The notes below the pieces were generated by a model. It saw nothing but the letters and a program-made list of their open reading frames with translations, ran no database searches and was not told the DNA's origin. Shown here one piece after another: positions 53,308 through 61,875 of a DNA stretch of 64,000 nucleotides. The stretch lies in contig NZ_LT629693.1 in NCBI RefSeq assembly GCF_900099825.1, positions 7,699,001-7,763,000 on the forward strand, read 5' to 3'. The number at the start of each line of letters is the position of its first letter. The first letter of the stretch is position 1. This DNA is from Bradyrhizobium ottawaense (lineage in GTDB: Bacteria; Pseudomonadota; Alphaproteobacteria; Rhizobiales; Xanthobacteraceae). The translations under genes were made by a program, and so were the position numbers.

Positions 53308-53538
53308 TCTCTCGTTCGGAATCGCCCTGGTAGCCGTGGCGCAGCAACCAGGGCCAGGCGCTTTAGCGAAGTCGGGGACGGTATCAGCCGTCGGGTTATG
53401 CAATTGGGAATATAACGCCGACAATTGAAACTAGCCAGCCCACGGGGGCATCGTCAACGCAAAGCATATTTTGGCATCCGTTATGCCAAAATACACATGG
53501 GATCTTCCGTGGTCCCGCTACCGAGCAGGCCGCATCGG

Positions 53539-54698
53539 CTACAAGTAGGCCGTGTAGGAACTGACCCAGACGAGAATGGAGGCGAGTAGCCCGATAACGC
53601 CGGCATTCGCAGCAAAGGCGGTTGCGCTTCCGGACATCCCGAGCCGGAGCGAGTCGCGGCTCATTTCGTGCGGAATGAAGATCTCTGCCGGGAAGGCCGA
53701 CGCCCCACCGATCGCATTGGTCCGCGCCAGTGTACCGGATGTGGCAATCTGTCCTTGGCCTATCCCCTTTGGAATTTCCGTGGTTTTGGCGTGGTAGATT
53801 CGGCCCGAGCGTTGTCGAACACGATATCGACGGGCGTGCCGGCCTTGATTGTCTGGAATCCGTTCTGTGAAAACATTCCGACAATTGTAATTTCATTCGC
53901 GACGATAAACGACATCGTTGAGCGTGCCTGGAGGGCACGATCGCCGACAGTGAGTGCAACAGATGTGACATCGCCGTCGGCCGGCGCGCGAATGGTTGTC
54001 TGCGATAACTCCCAATTGGCATTCTCCAGTTGGGCCTGAATCTGGGCAACCGAGGTGTTCACCCCACCGATTTCCGAATCCAGGGCGAGCTTGGCGCTCT
54101 GCTGATCGGCTTTGGCCACGTTGAGCTGCGCCAGCGACGTCTCGTATTGATTCTGGCGATCCTGTCCCTGGAATTGCGTGTTGGCATCATCAGCGACGAG
54201 CTTCTGAATGTCTGCCAGGCGTTTTGCGTTGAACGCGACCTGCGAAGTCAAACCAACAACGTTTGCCGTGGCTTGCTCGTAGTTGGATTTCAGTATCTCG
54301 GTTTGCTGTTTTGCGGCAGCAAGCGACGCCTGCAACTGCGTTACCTTGTATTGAAATGGTGCCGGATCGATCTGAAACAGGATGTCACCCGACTTCACCG
54401 GCACGTTCGGCTTTACCGGAATCGCCACCACCTGACCCGTCACATTCGGCGTCACCTCGACCACCCGACCAGCGACCGTCACCTTGCCCGACGGCGTCAG
54501 GAAATTAAACAGCGCGAGGAATATCGCGAGAATGAAGGCGCCGATCATTATCGAGATCGTTCCCGACAGCCAACCCCAGCGCACCAGTTTGAACCTGGAG
54601 AAGAAGGCCCACATCGCCGCTACATAAAGGCAGAAGATAATGACCAGGGCGGCGCCCCCAATTGGTCGAGTACGAGATCGCCAGTAGCCGGCAATCAA
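53539..54698 (-). pseudogene. HlyD-family membrane-fusion protein, frameshifted
   Basis: The first part (to about 53805) encodes two N-terminal helices, then VEVTPNVTGQVVAIPVKPNV, coiled-coil LQASLAAAKQQTEILKSNYE and TIRAPADGDVTSVALTVGDR, an EmrA/YibH-like periplasmic adaptor. After FDNA the frame runs to an early stop. In the neighbouring frame the normal C-terminus follows: SGRIYHAKTTEIPKGIGQGQ, LRLGMSGSATAF and VIGLLASILVWVSSYTAYL with stop at 53539. A one-base change near 53804-53811 has split the gene. The annotated start is a TTG at 54698; the true one may be later, since element 9 lies only 10 nt away. Confidence 0.75.
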
Positions 54699-54708
54699 TC
54701 AATGCGCG

Positions 54709-54722
54709 CTATGCAAAATCGG
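54709..54722 (-). promoter_or_regulatory. TTTTGCATAG element 9
   Basis: Reverse strand reads CCGATTTTGCATAG (exact consensus), pointing to the HlyD gene. Divergent pair with element 10. Confidence 0.75.
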
Positions 54723-54758
54723 CGCGGTGAAAATCGTCGTACCAGACGATCGCCGTGC

Positions 54759-54772
54759 TGGTTTTTGCATAG
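54759..54772 (+). promoter_or_regulatory. TTTTGCATAG element 10
   Basis: TGGTTTTTGCATAG, 80 nt before the DUF2092 start. Confidence 0.75.
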
Positions 54773-54852
54773 TCGATGCAGCGTGACTTCTCCATGGTGG
54801 CCGGCAAGCGAGACCATTCGCCGGAATCATCGTGACTAACAAGGAGAGTGTT

Positions 54853-55653
54853 ATGGGGCAGGCGTCGATACGCAAAGCCGGGGCGTTTAGCCTCGTCGCG
54901 GCCGGGTTGGCGTTGGCCCTGATTATTTCGGGCATACCACATGCCCATGCTCAGGAAGATGGCGCGAGCAAACTTCTCAAGGCCATGTCGGACTATGTGG
55001 CGAGCCAGAAGACCATATCGGTCACCTACGATTCGGACATCGAAGTCATCACCTCCACCTTGCAGAAGATTCAGTTCACCAGCTCCGGGCAGGTGCAACT
55101 GAGCCGTCCGGACAAGCTCCGCGCCACGCGCACGGGCGGCTATCGGGACGTCGAAGTCGTATTTGACGGCAAGCTGGTCACCGTGAACGACAAGGATACC
55201 AAGAATTACGCCCAGATCGAAGCCGAAGGGACTGCCGATCAACTGATCGACGCGCTGCGCGAGAAGAACGGCGTCGTGGCCCCCGGGGCCGACCTGCTGC
55301 TGCCGAACGTGTTCGATGTGATGATGGCGGACGTTGTCGAAGGCGCCGTGATCGGAAAGGGCGTCATCGACGGCGTCGAATGCGACCATTTGGCATTCCG
55401 CAATGTCGAGACCGATTGGCAGATCTGGGTCGAGTCCGGCGCCAGGCCGATCCCGCGCAAATATGTGATCACCAGCAAGGGCGTCGGCGAAGCGCCGCAA
55501 TACACCCTGCGCATCAAGGAATGGAAGACCGATCTGCCGGCGGATGCGTTTGCGTTCAAGCCGGAACAGTCCGCCAAGAAACTGGCGCTGGGTGAACTCG
55601 GCGACATCGACGAAGTGCCGCACGGCGTCGCCAATACAGGAGCCAGGAAATGA
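54853..55653 (+). CDS. DUF2092 secreted protein
   Basis: The 266-residue protein has a signal peptide ending HAHAQED. The mature part matches DUF2092: LLKAMSDYVASQKTISVTYD, RPDKLRATRTGGYRDVEVVF, KNYAQIEAEGTADQLIDALR and GVECDHLAFRNVETDWQIWV, a LolA-like fold. It may bind lipid or a hydrophobic ligand in the periplasm (inference from the fold). AAGGAG precedes ATG 54853. Its stop overlaps the next gene start (ATGA). Confidence 0.85.
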   Translation: MGQASIRKAGAFSLVAAGLALALIISGIPHAHAQEDGASKLLKAMSDYVASQKTISVTYDSDIEVITSTLQKIQFTSSGQVQLSRPDKLRATRTGGYRDVEVVFDGKLVTVNDKDTKNYAQIEAEGTADQLIDALREKNGVVAPGADLLLPNVFDVMMADVVEGAVIGKGVIDGVECDHLAFRNVETDWQIWVESGARPIPRKYVITSKGVGEAPQYTLRIKEWKTDLPADAFAFKPEQSAKKLALGELGDIDEVPHGVANTGARK

Positions 55654-55973
55654 TCCGCATATCGAAAACTCTCGTTCGTCTCTCGACTGTCGCGATCGTC
55701 GGCGCCGCGGCGCTGTTGTGGAACGGGCAGTCACCGCTGGATTCGAACGCAGCCCTGGTCTCATCGGCCGGGGCGAGGATCGGGCGACCGCTTACGCCGA
55801 TGAGCTATGCCGGCGTGGCCCGCCGGACGACACGGCGCGCCGTTGCCGTGGGCGCGGTGGCGGCGGGAGCTGCCTATGCGGCGCCGGTCGTGGTGGCGCC
55901 TGTGCCGGTTGTTCCGGGGCGTTGCGTGCAGGCCGTCGATCCCTACGGGCGCATTTACACGCGCTGCTATTAG
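55650..55973 (+). CDS. Secreted protein with TPMSYAGVARRT motif
   Basis: The 107-residue exported protein has an N-terminal hydrophobic segment, then RIGRPLTPMSYAGVARRTTR, an Ala/Val-rich stretch and a C-terminal YGRIYTRCY. The TPMSYAGVARRT block recurs in the C-terminal part of the gene at 61982. It overlaps the DUF2092 stop by 4 nt, so the two are translationally coupled. Function unknown; possibly a membrane-associated partner of DUF2092. Confidence 0.75.
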   Translation: MIRISKTLVRLSTVAIVGAAALLWNGQSPLDSNAALVSSAGARIGRPLTPMSYAGVARRTTRRAVAVGAVAAGAAYAAPVVVAPVPVVPGRCVQAVDPYGRIYTRCY

Positions 55974-56056
55974 GACTGGCGCCGGGCGGCGGGTGTAGTC
56001 AGCCGTGGTCGACAAAATATGTGCGAAGAGCGGACATCCAGGCGAGTCAGGATTGC

Positions 56057-56070
56057 CCGTTTTTACATAG
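56057..56070 (+). promoter_or_regulatory. TTTTGCATAG element 11
   Basis: CCGTTTTTACATAG, 84 nt before ATG 56155; A replaces the G of GCATAG. Confidence 0.7.
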
Positions 56071-56154
56071 CCAGCCATCGCACAGGGCGCCAAACATTTA
56101 CCTGTTACCCAAGCTCGCTTGACCGCAAGCTCCGAACCGGAAGGAATTGTTCTG

Positions 56155-57594
56155 ATGTTTACAAAACGCGATCTGCTTCGTTCCGCAGCGCTGGCTGCGA
56201 TCGCTGTCACGGCGGCGAAAGCTGTCCCGGCAAACGCACAGGCCAAAGCGGAATGGCCTGACATCCGCGAGGCCAAGGCGATCGCCGAGGAAGGCTTCAT
56301 CTACGGGCTGCCGATCGTAATGAACTACGCGGTCATGTATGAATATTCAGTCGACAAGAACTCGGGGCAATTCAAGGCGCCGTTCAATCAGATCAATAAC
56401 GAGGCGAGGGTCTTCACATACAAAGACACGGCCATCATAACCCCCAACAGCGACACACCGTACTCGATCGTATGGACCGATCTGCGTGCCGAACCGATCG
56501 TCCTTTCGGTGCCGGCTGTCGAGAAGACGCGCTATTATGCGGTAATGCTGTGCGACGGCAGCACGTTCAACTACGGATATGTCGGTAGCCGCGCGACCGG
56601 CAGCGAGGCGGGTGACTATATGGTGGTCGGTCCCGATTGGAAGGGCGCCACCCCACCCGGTATCAAGAAGGTCTTCCAGTCCTCGACGCAGTTTTCGATC
56701 GTTGTCTACCGCACGCAACTTTTCAATGCTGAAGACATGCCGAATGTCGAGAAGATCCAGGCGGGCTACAAAGTGCAGCCCCTATCGGCCTATCTGAAGC
56801 AACCCGCACCGGCCGCGGCACCGGCCATCAACTTTCCCAAAGCCAATGCGGAGTTGGTGAAGAAAAACTTCTTCGAGTACCTCGACTTCGCCTTGCAGTT
56901 CGCCCCGGCCGGGCCGGAGGAAACGCAGATCCGCGCCAAGCTCGCCCGCATTGGCATCGGGGCCGGCAAGACCTTCGACTTCAAGGATCTTCCACTGACG
57001 CACAAGATTGAAATCGGGCTGGGAATGAGAGACGGCGAAGAGAAGGTCGTAAAGTATCTTGCCAGCGGGCAGAAAGACGTAAATGGGTGGAAAATCGGAT
57101 CGCTGTTCGGAGACCGCCAATTCTACAGCGGCGACTGGCTGAAGCGCGCTGCTGCCGCCAAGGGCGGCATCTATGGCAACGACGCGGTTGAGGCCGTCTA
57201 TCCGCTGACGAGGACGGTTGCCGATGGCGAGGTCCTCGATGGTTCCAAGCACAGTTACACCCTTACTTTCCCAGCTGGACAATTGCCGCCGGTGAACGCG
57301 TTCTGGTCGGTGACGATGTACGACGGCAAGACACAGTTGCTGATCGAAAATCCGATCAACCGCTATCTGATCAATTCGCCGATGCTGCCGGGCATGAAGC
57401 GGAACGCGGACGGTTCGCTGACGCTCCACATCCAGAATAAATCGCCGGGCGCCGACAAGGAGGCCAATTGGCTTCCGGCGCCGAACGGAGAAATCTATCT
57501 CGTCATGCGTCTGTACTGGCCGAGGCCGGAAGCGCCGTCGGTCCTGCCGGCGGGCCAAGGGACATGGCAGCCGCCTGGTATCAAGCGGGTTTGA
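56155..57594 (+). CDS. DUF1254/DUF1214 secreted protein
   Basis: The 479-residue protein has an export signal with a Tat-like start (MFTKRDLLRSAALAAIAVTA, cut after NAQA). DUF1254 (about 60-190) begins EEGFIYGLPIVMNYAVMYEY and has PNSDTPYSIVWTDLRAEPIV; DUF1214 (about 350-470) has YTLTFPAGQLPPVNAFWSVT, ENPINRYLINSP and the tail EIYLVMRLYWPRPEAPSVLP. Enzymatic function is not established. AAGGAA precedes the ATG. Related genes or remnants are at 41368, 61551 and 62777. Confidence 0.88.
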   Translation: MFTKRDLLRSAALAAIAVTAAKAVPANAQAKAEWPDIREAKAIAEEGFIYGLPIVMNYAVMYEYSVDKNSGQFKAPFNQINNEARVFTYKDTAIITPNSDTPYSIVWTDLRAEPIVLSVPAVEKTRYYAVMLCDGSTFNYGYVGSRATGSEAGDYMVVGPDWKGATPPGIKKVFQSSTQFSIVVYRTQLFNAEDMPNVEKIQAGYKVQPLSAYLKQPAPAAAPAINFPKANAELVKKNFFEYLDFALQFAPAGPEETQIRAKLARIGIGAGKTFDFKDLPLTHKIEIGLGMRDGEEKVVKYLASGQKDVNGWKIGSLFGDRQFYSGDWLKRAAAAKGGIYGNDAVEAVYPLTRTVADGEVLDGSKHSYTLTFPAGQLPPVNAFWSVTMYDGKTQLLIENPINRYLINSPMLPGMKRNADGSLTLHIQNKSPGADKEANWLPAPNGEIYLVMRLYWPRPEAPSVLPAGQGTWQPPGIKRV

Positions 57595-57721
57595 TGGCAC
57601 TGGGACCAATCGTGCTGCCCGGAAAGTGACTTGAGCGCGCGCGAACTCGTGCCGGCCGTTTTTGGCGGGCGCGAGTTCGAGCGTGACTCACAGGTTCTAA
57701 AGCAGCAATCGGAAAAGGAAG
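57595..57721. other. Short gap before HdeA-like pseudogene
   Basis: No gene or motif recognised. Confidence 0.4.
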
Positions 57722-58085
57722 ATGGTGAGCAACTACATACGGAGCGCCGGTCCTCGCAGCAATGCCCGGCCTGGCGGCAATACAATCGGCGCGCGCGCAG
57801 CCCAACCAGAGCGCCTACGCAGATAGCGAAGGATATATCGACGTTCAGACGCTGACCTGCGCTCAACTTGCGGGCACCTGGCAGGAAGAGGCGCCTCACC
57901 ACGTAGCACAGCGGCTGCTACCGCGCTCTCACACGTAGGCATCGTCTCAACGTCAAGAGAGCAAAGAGCGAGCAAGAAGTCATTCAGTACTGCAAGGCCA
58001 AGCCCGGCAAGCCGGTCATCGAAGCGATTGCGATCGTGTTCAAGGACGTGCAGGCGGCGCCTGGTATCAAGATGAAGCCGGTCTG
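57722..58085 (+). pseudogene. HdeA/HdeB-like acid-stress chaperone, broken
   Basis: Three pieces in different frames make one gene. MVSNYIRSA (57722) leads after a shift into VLAAMPGLAAIQSARAQPNQ (signal peptide), then SAYADSEGYIDVQTLTCAQL with GTWQEEA and a stop. After a scrambled 60-nt part, VKRAKSEQEVIQYCKAKPGK, then PVIEAIAIVFKDVQAAPGIK. The two cysteines (LTCAQL and QYCKAK) are the conserved HdeA pair. Its 3' part is open into the AraC gene, which hides the true AraC start. Confidence 0.7.
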
Positions 58086-58113
58086 TAGGAAACCGAATGG
58101 GAGGATTTTTCCG

Positions 58114-59079
58114 TTGGGGGCTGCTAGCGACGTACCATTACACAGCCTTAGCTTTGACGAATATTCTGAGACGGTTATTGGAGCGACGGTGAATTTCCTG
58201 CTGACTGGTCCCAGTCAAGCTCCTTGGTCGGTCGGTCATTGCAAATTGGGGGCGATCGTCTTGCAATTTGGCGTGGAGGGAGGCTCCAAGATTTTGCACG
58301 GCATTTCGCGTTCGGATGCTTTGACCTTCATCTTTCAGGACGAGAAAATTGCCGATCGCGTGATTTTCGACGGTCAAATCCTTCAGCCTCAGGACTTCGT
58401 GGTGCTTCCGCCTGGGAGCGATTTTACGTTCGCGTCGCGCGGCATCCATCGTTGGATGTCGATTTCGATGCCCGTTGGTCTCTTTGAAACGTTTGCTATT
58501 GAGACCGGCAGAAAACATCTTGCATGGGTCGAGAAAGAAAAGTGCGTCATTTCGTCTCCGGAGCAATTGCTCAGATGTTTGTCCGCGGCAGCCGCGAGCA
58601 CCGCCGTTCTGATACGCGAGGAGCAAACGCCGACGCTCCACGGATTTAGTATTGCCCGTCTATTAAACGCATTGATCGCTGCAATTGCGGATTTGGATAA
58701 CGAAATGTGTCTCCCAACAGAAAAGTCACGATTGTCCAGCGACACCGTGACAAAAGCGTTGAGGTATGCCCGTGGTCGGAAATGGGAAGGGCTTCAGGTT
58801 GCTGACCTGGCCCTCGCGGCTGACGTAACAAGCCGGACGCTGTTGAGGACGTTCCGGCAACAGCTGGGCGTTGGATCGGCAAGCTATCTCAAGCTACGTC
58901 AACTCAACATGGTCCGCCGTGCACTCCGCGGAAAATGTGAGTCGTCAGGTAAAGTCACAAACATCATGAGCGAACACGGCGTTACAGAATTCGGTCGTTT
59001 TGCCTCGGAATACAAAGCCCTTTTTGGAGAGCGCCCATCGGAGACGGTGGCGAGGTCGCGATCGCAAAGAGTGGGCTGA
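58114..59079 (+). CDS. AraC-family transcriptional regulator
   Basis: From TTG 58114 (GGGAGG at 58099-58104) the 321-residue regulator has an N-terminal sensor domain (about 1-200; SDVPLHSLSFDEYSETVIGA and LPPGSDFTFASRGIHRWMSI) and a C-terminal AraC domain: ALRYARGRKWEGLQVADLAL, AADVTSRTLLRTFRQQLGVG and VTEFGRFASEYKALFGERPS. The open frame extends upstream into HdeA-like sequence, which I exclude. It has no TTTTGCATAG element and is a candidate regulator of those units. Confidence 0.82.
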   Translation: MGAASDVPLHSLSFDEYSETVIGATVNFLLTGPSQAPWSVGHCKLGAIVLQFGVEGGSKILHGISRSDALTFIFQDEKIADRVIFDGQILQPQDFVVLPPGSDFTFASRGIHRWMSISMPVGLFETFAIETGRKHLAWVEKEKCVISSPEQLLRCLSAAAASTAVLIREEQTPTLHGFSIARLLNALIAAIADLDNEMCLPTEKSRLSSDTVTKALRYARGRKWEGLQVADLALAADVTSRTLLRTFRQQLGVGSASYLKLRQLNMVRRALRGKCESSGKVTNIMSEHGVTEFGRFASEYKALFGERPSETVARSRSQRVG

Positions 59080-59341
59080 GGCGATGCGCTTCAGCCGGCG
59101 TCGTCAGCCGCAATGCGCAAATTCGTCAAGTGCAGTTGGCGCCGCCGAGCGCACCGAAAAGAAGCGCGGGCGCAACCGCCTGCGAAATGCATCCGACACG
59201 CGGCAGGCCGCCTTGTTGCCGGCTTTCGACGAAGCATGTGGCTTCAAGGCTAGCCTCAAGGTTGGTTGATGCCGGCGAAACAGAAGCGTTACGCTGCAGT
59301 GTATCGAATTTGCAACGGGCCAACTTCTTTCGGTTGGCTGT
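59080..59341. other. Region with DUF2721 N-terminal remnant
   Basis: On the reverse strand about 59139-59195 reads ISQAVAPALLFGALGG, matching the first helix of the DUF2721 protein at 40915-41357 (ISQAAAPAFLLGALAA). Nothing else is recognised. Confidence 0.55.
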
Positions 59342-59355
59342 CCGATTTTACATAG
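59342..59355 (+). promoter_or_regulatory. TTTTGCATAG element 12
   Basis: CCGATTTTACATAG, 76 nt before ATG 59432. Confidence 0.75.
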
Positions 59356-59431
59356 CGACCGAAAGTTGACCCAAATACTTTCGGTGCAGGCCCTCAAACT
59401 TGCGGATGATGTATTTCCAAAGGATTTGAAA

Positions 59432-60175
59432 ATGAGAAAGATCGTACTCACGGCGGCGGCATTCGCTGCATTCGCTGGCCCTGCGTTCGCTGCCGACCTG
59501 CCGCAGCGGGCTTACGCCCCGGTCAAGGCTCCCGTAATGGCTGCGGTCTACGACTGGACCGGCTTCTACATCGGCGGTAACGGCGGATATGGAACGAGCC
59601 GCAATTGCTGGGGTGTCGTACCGGCAGGTGGCGTGGTCGTTCCTGACGGTTGCCACAGTCAGTCGGGAGGCGTCCTCGGTGGACAGGTGGGCTACCGTTG
59701 GCAGGCCGGTCAGTTTGTGTTCGGTTTGGAAGGCCAGGGCGACTGGGCAAGCATGCGCAGTTCACACGTGAGTATTGCTAATCCGCTTCTTACCGATTCT
59801 TCCAAGGTTACTAGCTTGGGCCTTTTCACCGGCCAGATTGGCTATGCCTGGAACGCGGCGTTGCTGTATTTGAAAGGCGGCGCGGCGGTGACGAACAACA
59901 ACCTTCTTCAAGCGACCACGTTTGGAGGCGTTGGCCTGAACTATGCGACCTCAACCCGTTGGGGCGGCGCCATCGGCGTTGGATTTGAATACGGCTTCAC
60001 GCCGAACTGGTCGGCCGCCATTGAATACGATCGCCTGATCATGGGTGATGCCAACAATTCGTTCTCGGTACCGGCAGGCGCTGCTGCTGTGGTCAATCGG
60101 GTCAGTCAGGACGTGGATCTGATCACCGTGCGCGTGAACTATAAATTCGGTGGACCCGTCGTTGCGGCATACTGA
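59432..60175 (+). CDS. Omp25/31-like outer-membrane protein
   Basis: The 247-residue porin-like protein has a signal peptide (MRKIVLTAAAFAAFAGPAFA), mature start ADLPQRAYAPVKAPVMAAVY then DWTGFYIGGNGGYGTSRNCW, and an eight-stranded barrel ending VDLITVRVNYKFGG. This is the classic Bradyrhizobium/Brucella Omp31-type layout (DWTGFYIGxNxGYG). Next gene is a paralogue, with an intercistronic hairpin. Confidence 0.92.
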   Translation: MRKIVLTAAAFAAFAGPAFAADLPQRAYAPVKAPVMAAVYDWTGFYIGGNGGYGTSRNCWGVVPAGGVVVPDGCHSQSGGVLGGQVGYRWQAGQFVFGLEGQGDWASMRSSHVSIANPLLTDSSKVTSLGLFTGQIGYAWNAALLYLKGGAAVTNNNLLQATTFGGVGLNYATSTRWGGAIGVGFEYGFTPNWSAAIEYDRLIMGDANNSFSVPAGAAAVVNRVSQDVDLITVRVNYKFGGPVVAAY

Positions 60176-60192
60176 TCGTTGATAGCCAACCC

Positions 60193-60218
60193 GAGGGCCG
60201 GCTTGGCAGCCGGCCCTC
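60193..60218. terminator. Intercistronic 10-bp hairpin
   Basis: GAGGGCCGGC (60193-60202), loop TTGGCA, GCCGGCCCTC (60209-60218). Perfect stem without a T tract, between two Omp genes; may act as partial terminator or 3' stabiliser. Confidence 0.55.
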
Positions 60219-60255
60219 GTCGGCCTTGTGGCTCTTTTGGGGAGAAGTTTTCGTG

Positions 60256-60972
60256 ATGGACGGCATGAAGAAATTTATCATTGGAGCAGCATTTGCTGCA
60301 GTCGGTTCCACTTGCGCCTTTGCGGCGGACCTTCCCATGCAGGCCTATAAGAGCGCGCCCGTGGCGGCCCAGGTCTATAACTGGACCGGCCTTTATGTCG
60401 GTGTGAACGGCGGTTACGGCTGGGGCTCGCAGGATCCGCTGACGCTCGTCTCTAACAGGTTCGACCGTACAAGCTTCAATATCAGTGGCGGGATGCTCGG
60501 CGGCACCGTGGGGGCCCAAATCCAGCAGGGATATGTGGTGCTCGGCCTCGAGGGCGATCTTGATTGGGCGAACATCAAGGGCAACGGCATCTTAAATCCG
60601 GCTATCGCTGGCGTCGGGCAGGGTATTACGCTCGATATCGCGTCCAAGATCAGCGCCGTTGGAACGGCAAGGGCGCGTGCTGGCGTCGCTATGAACAATT
60701 GGCTGTTCTACGTGACGGGCGGTGCGGCATTTGTGAAATCGAGCGCTAACGGCACTTCAATTGCTGGCGTGCCTTGCGGTACGCTTGGTGTGCTCCAGAA
60801 TTGCGCGGCCTCCGCCTGGCGCCCTGGCATCGTTGCTGGGGTAGGCATGGAATATGGCTTCACGCCGAACTGGTCCTTGAAGGGTGAATATCTTTACACG
60901 CAGGTGATCGGGACGGGCGCAAGCGTTGACAAGCTCAACATCTTCCGTGGCGGCATCAATTATCGATTTTGA
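60256..60972 (+). CDS. Omp25/31-like outer-membrane protein, second copy
   Basis: The 238-residue protein has a signal peptide ending TCAFA and mature start ADLPMQAYKSAPVAAQVYNW, then TGLYVGVNGGYGWGSQDPLT and a barrel ending NIFRGGINYRF. It belongs to the same family as its upstream neighbour but is not closely identical. ATG 60256 follows GGGGAGAAG; Met at 60265 is an alternative. It shares the transcription unit of element 12 with the first Omp and DUF992. Confidence 0.9.
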   Translation: MDGMKKFIIGAAFAAVGSTCAFAADLPMQAYKSAPVAAQVYNWTGLYVGVNGGYGWGSQDPLTLVSNRFDRTSFNISGGMLGGTVGAQIQQGYVVLGLEGDLDWANIKGNGILNPAIAGVGQGITLDIASKISAVGTARARAGVAMNNWLFYVTGGAAFVKSSANGTSIAGVPCGTLGVLQNCAASAWRPGIVAGVGMEYGFTPNWSLKGEYLYTQVIGTGASVDKLNIFRGGINYRF

Positions 60973-61000
60973 AAATAGAAGATTCGGGTAGGGCGGTATT

Positions 61001-61477
61001 ATGAATCCTAAGGCATTTGCTCTTTGTGCAACGTTGGTTGCACTTGCCGGTCCTGTATCGGCCCAGACGCCGCCATGGACCCAAACGGGTATGCTCAGCT
61101 GCAAGCTCAACCCGAGCATTGGATTCATTATCGCCGGCCACCAGTCGATGGAGTGCCGTTTCGTGCCATCCATGCCCGGTCCCCCACAATTTTACGAAGG
61201 CGCCCTCAACACGGTGGGAATTGATATTGGGATAATCGGTGGCGGCGCCTTGGCGTGGGGCGTTCTGGCGCCTACCGCTGGCGTGCCTGCTGGCGCTCTG
61301 GCTGGCACCTATGTTGGTGCAAGCGGTGATGTGGCGCTGGGACTTGGTGTTGGAGCAAATGTTCTGGTCGGCGGATCCAACAGAAGCTTCGCGTTGCAAC
61401 CGGTATCAGTCGAGGGCTCGGTCGCGCTGGATGTCACACTTGGTCTGTCCGCACTTCAATTGAGATGGGTCCCGTGA
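61001..61477 (+). CDS. DUF992 secreted protein, second copy
   Basis: The 158-residue protein has a signal peptide (MNPKAFALCATLVALAGPVS, cut after SAQ). DUF992 blocks are TGMLSCKLNPSIGFIIAGHQ, SMECRFVPSMPGPPQFYEGA, GALAWGVLAPTAGVPAGALA and GANVLVGGSNRSFALQPVSV. About two-thirds of residues match the copy at 43503. It lies 28 nt after the second Omp gene. Function unknown. Confidence 0.88.
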   Translation: MNPKAFALCATLVALAGPVSAQTPPWTQTGMLSCKLNPSIGFIIAGHQSMECRFVPSMPGPPQFYEGALNTVGIDIGIIGGGALAWGVLAPTAGVPAGALAGTYVGASGDVALGLGVGANVLVGGSNRSFALQPVSVEGSVALDVTLGLSALQLRWVP

Positions 61478-61550
61478 GCCAGTGCACCTGGCCTTGCAGA
61501 ACACAGTTCGAGTTATGCAAGGAACGCGAAACCAGAGGGTTTAGCGCGCG

Positions 61551-61737
61551 ACATTATTTCGTTCTCGCCACGGCTGCGGCAATTGCCTGATCCAGCGCCG
61601 TGGCCCAGACGTCGCTTTCGGCCTATGTCGACAGCAACGGCTTCACCAAGGCCCACTGGCCGAAGCCTACGCCACCTTCGATCCTGCCGCCGGGCCATGG
61701 GACCTGGCAGCCGCCCGGCGTGAAACAGGTTTCTTAG
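61551..61737 (+). pseudogene. DUF1214 C-terminal remnant
   Basis: The forward strand encodes AHWPKPTPPSILPPGHGTWQ then PPGVKQVS and a stop, matching the tail of the DUF1254/DUF1214 protein at 56155 (YWPRPEAPSVLPAGQGTWQP). Upstream sequence (AQTSLSAYVDSNGFTK) is not the normal protein body, so only the 3' end remains or was copied. Confidence 0.6.
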
Positions 61738-61875
61738 CAGGCGCAGAGTTCGTGCGCCTGAGTCCGCGCCCTGGTTCAAGCAAAGCAGACATCGGCATGC
61801 TGCGCGGGCATGCGCGCGTCTGCTTTCGCGCGTCGTCCGGTAGCGAGACGGCGCGCTTTATGTTTTTCAATCGGT

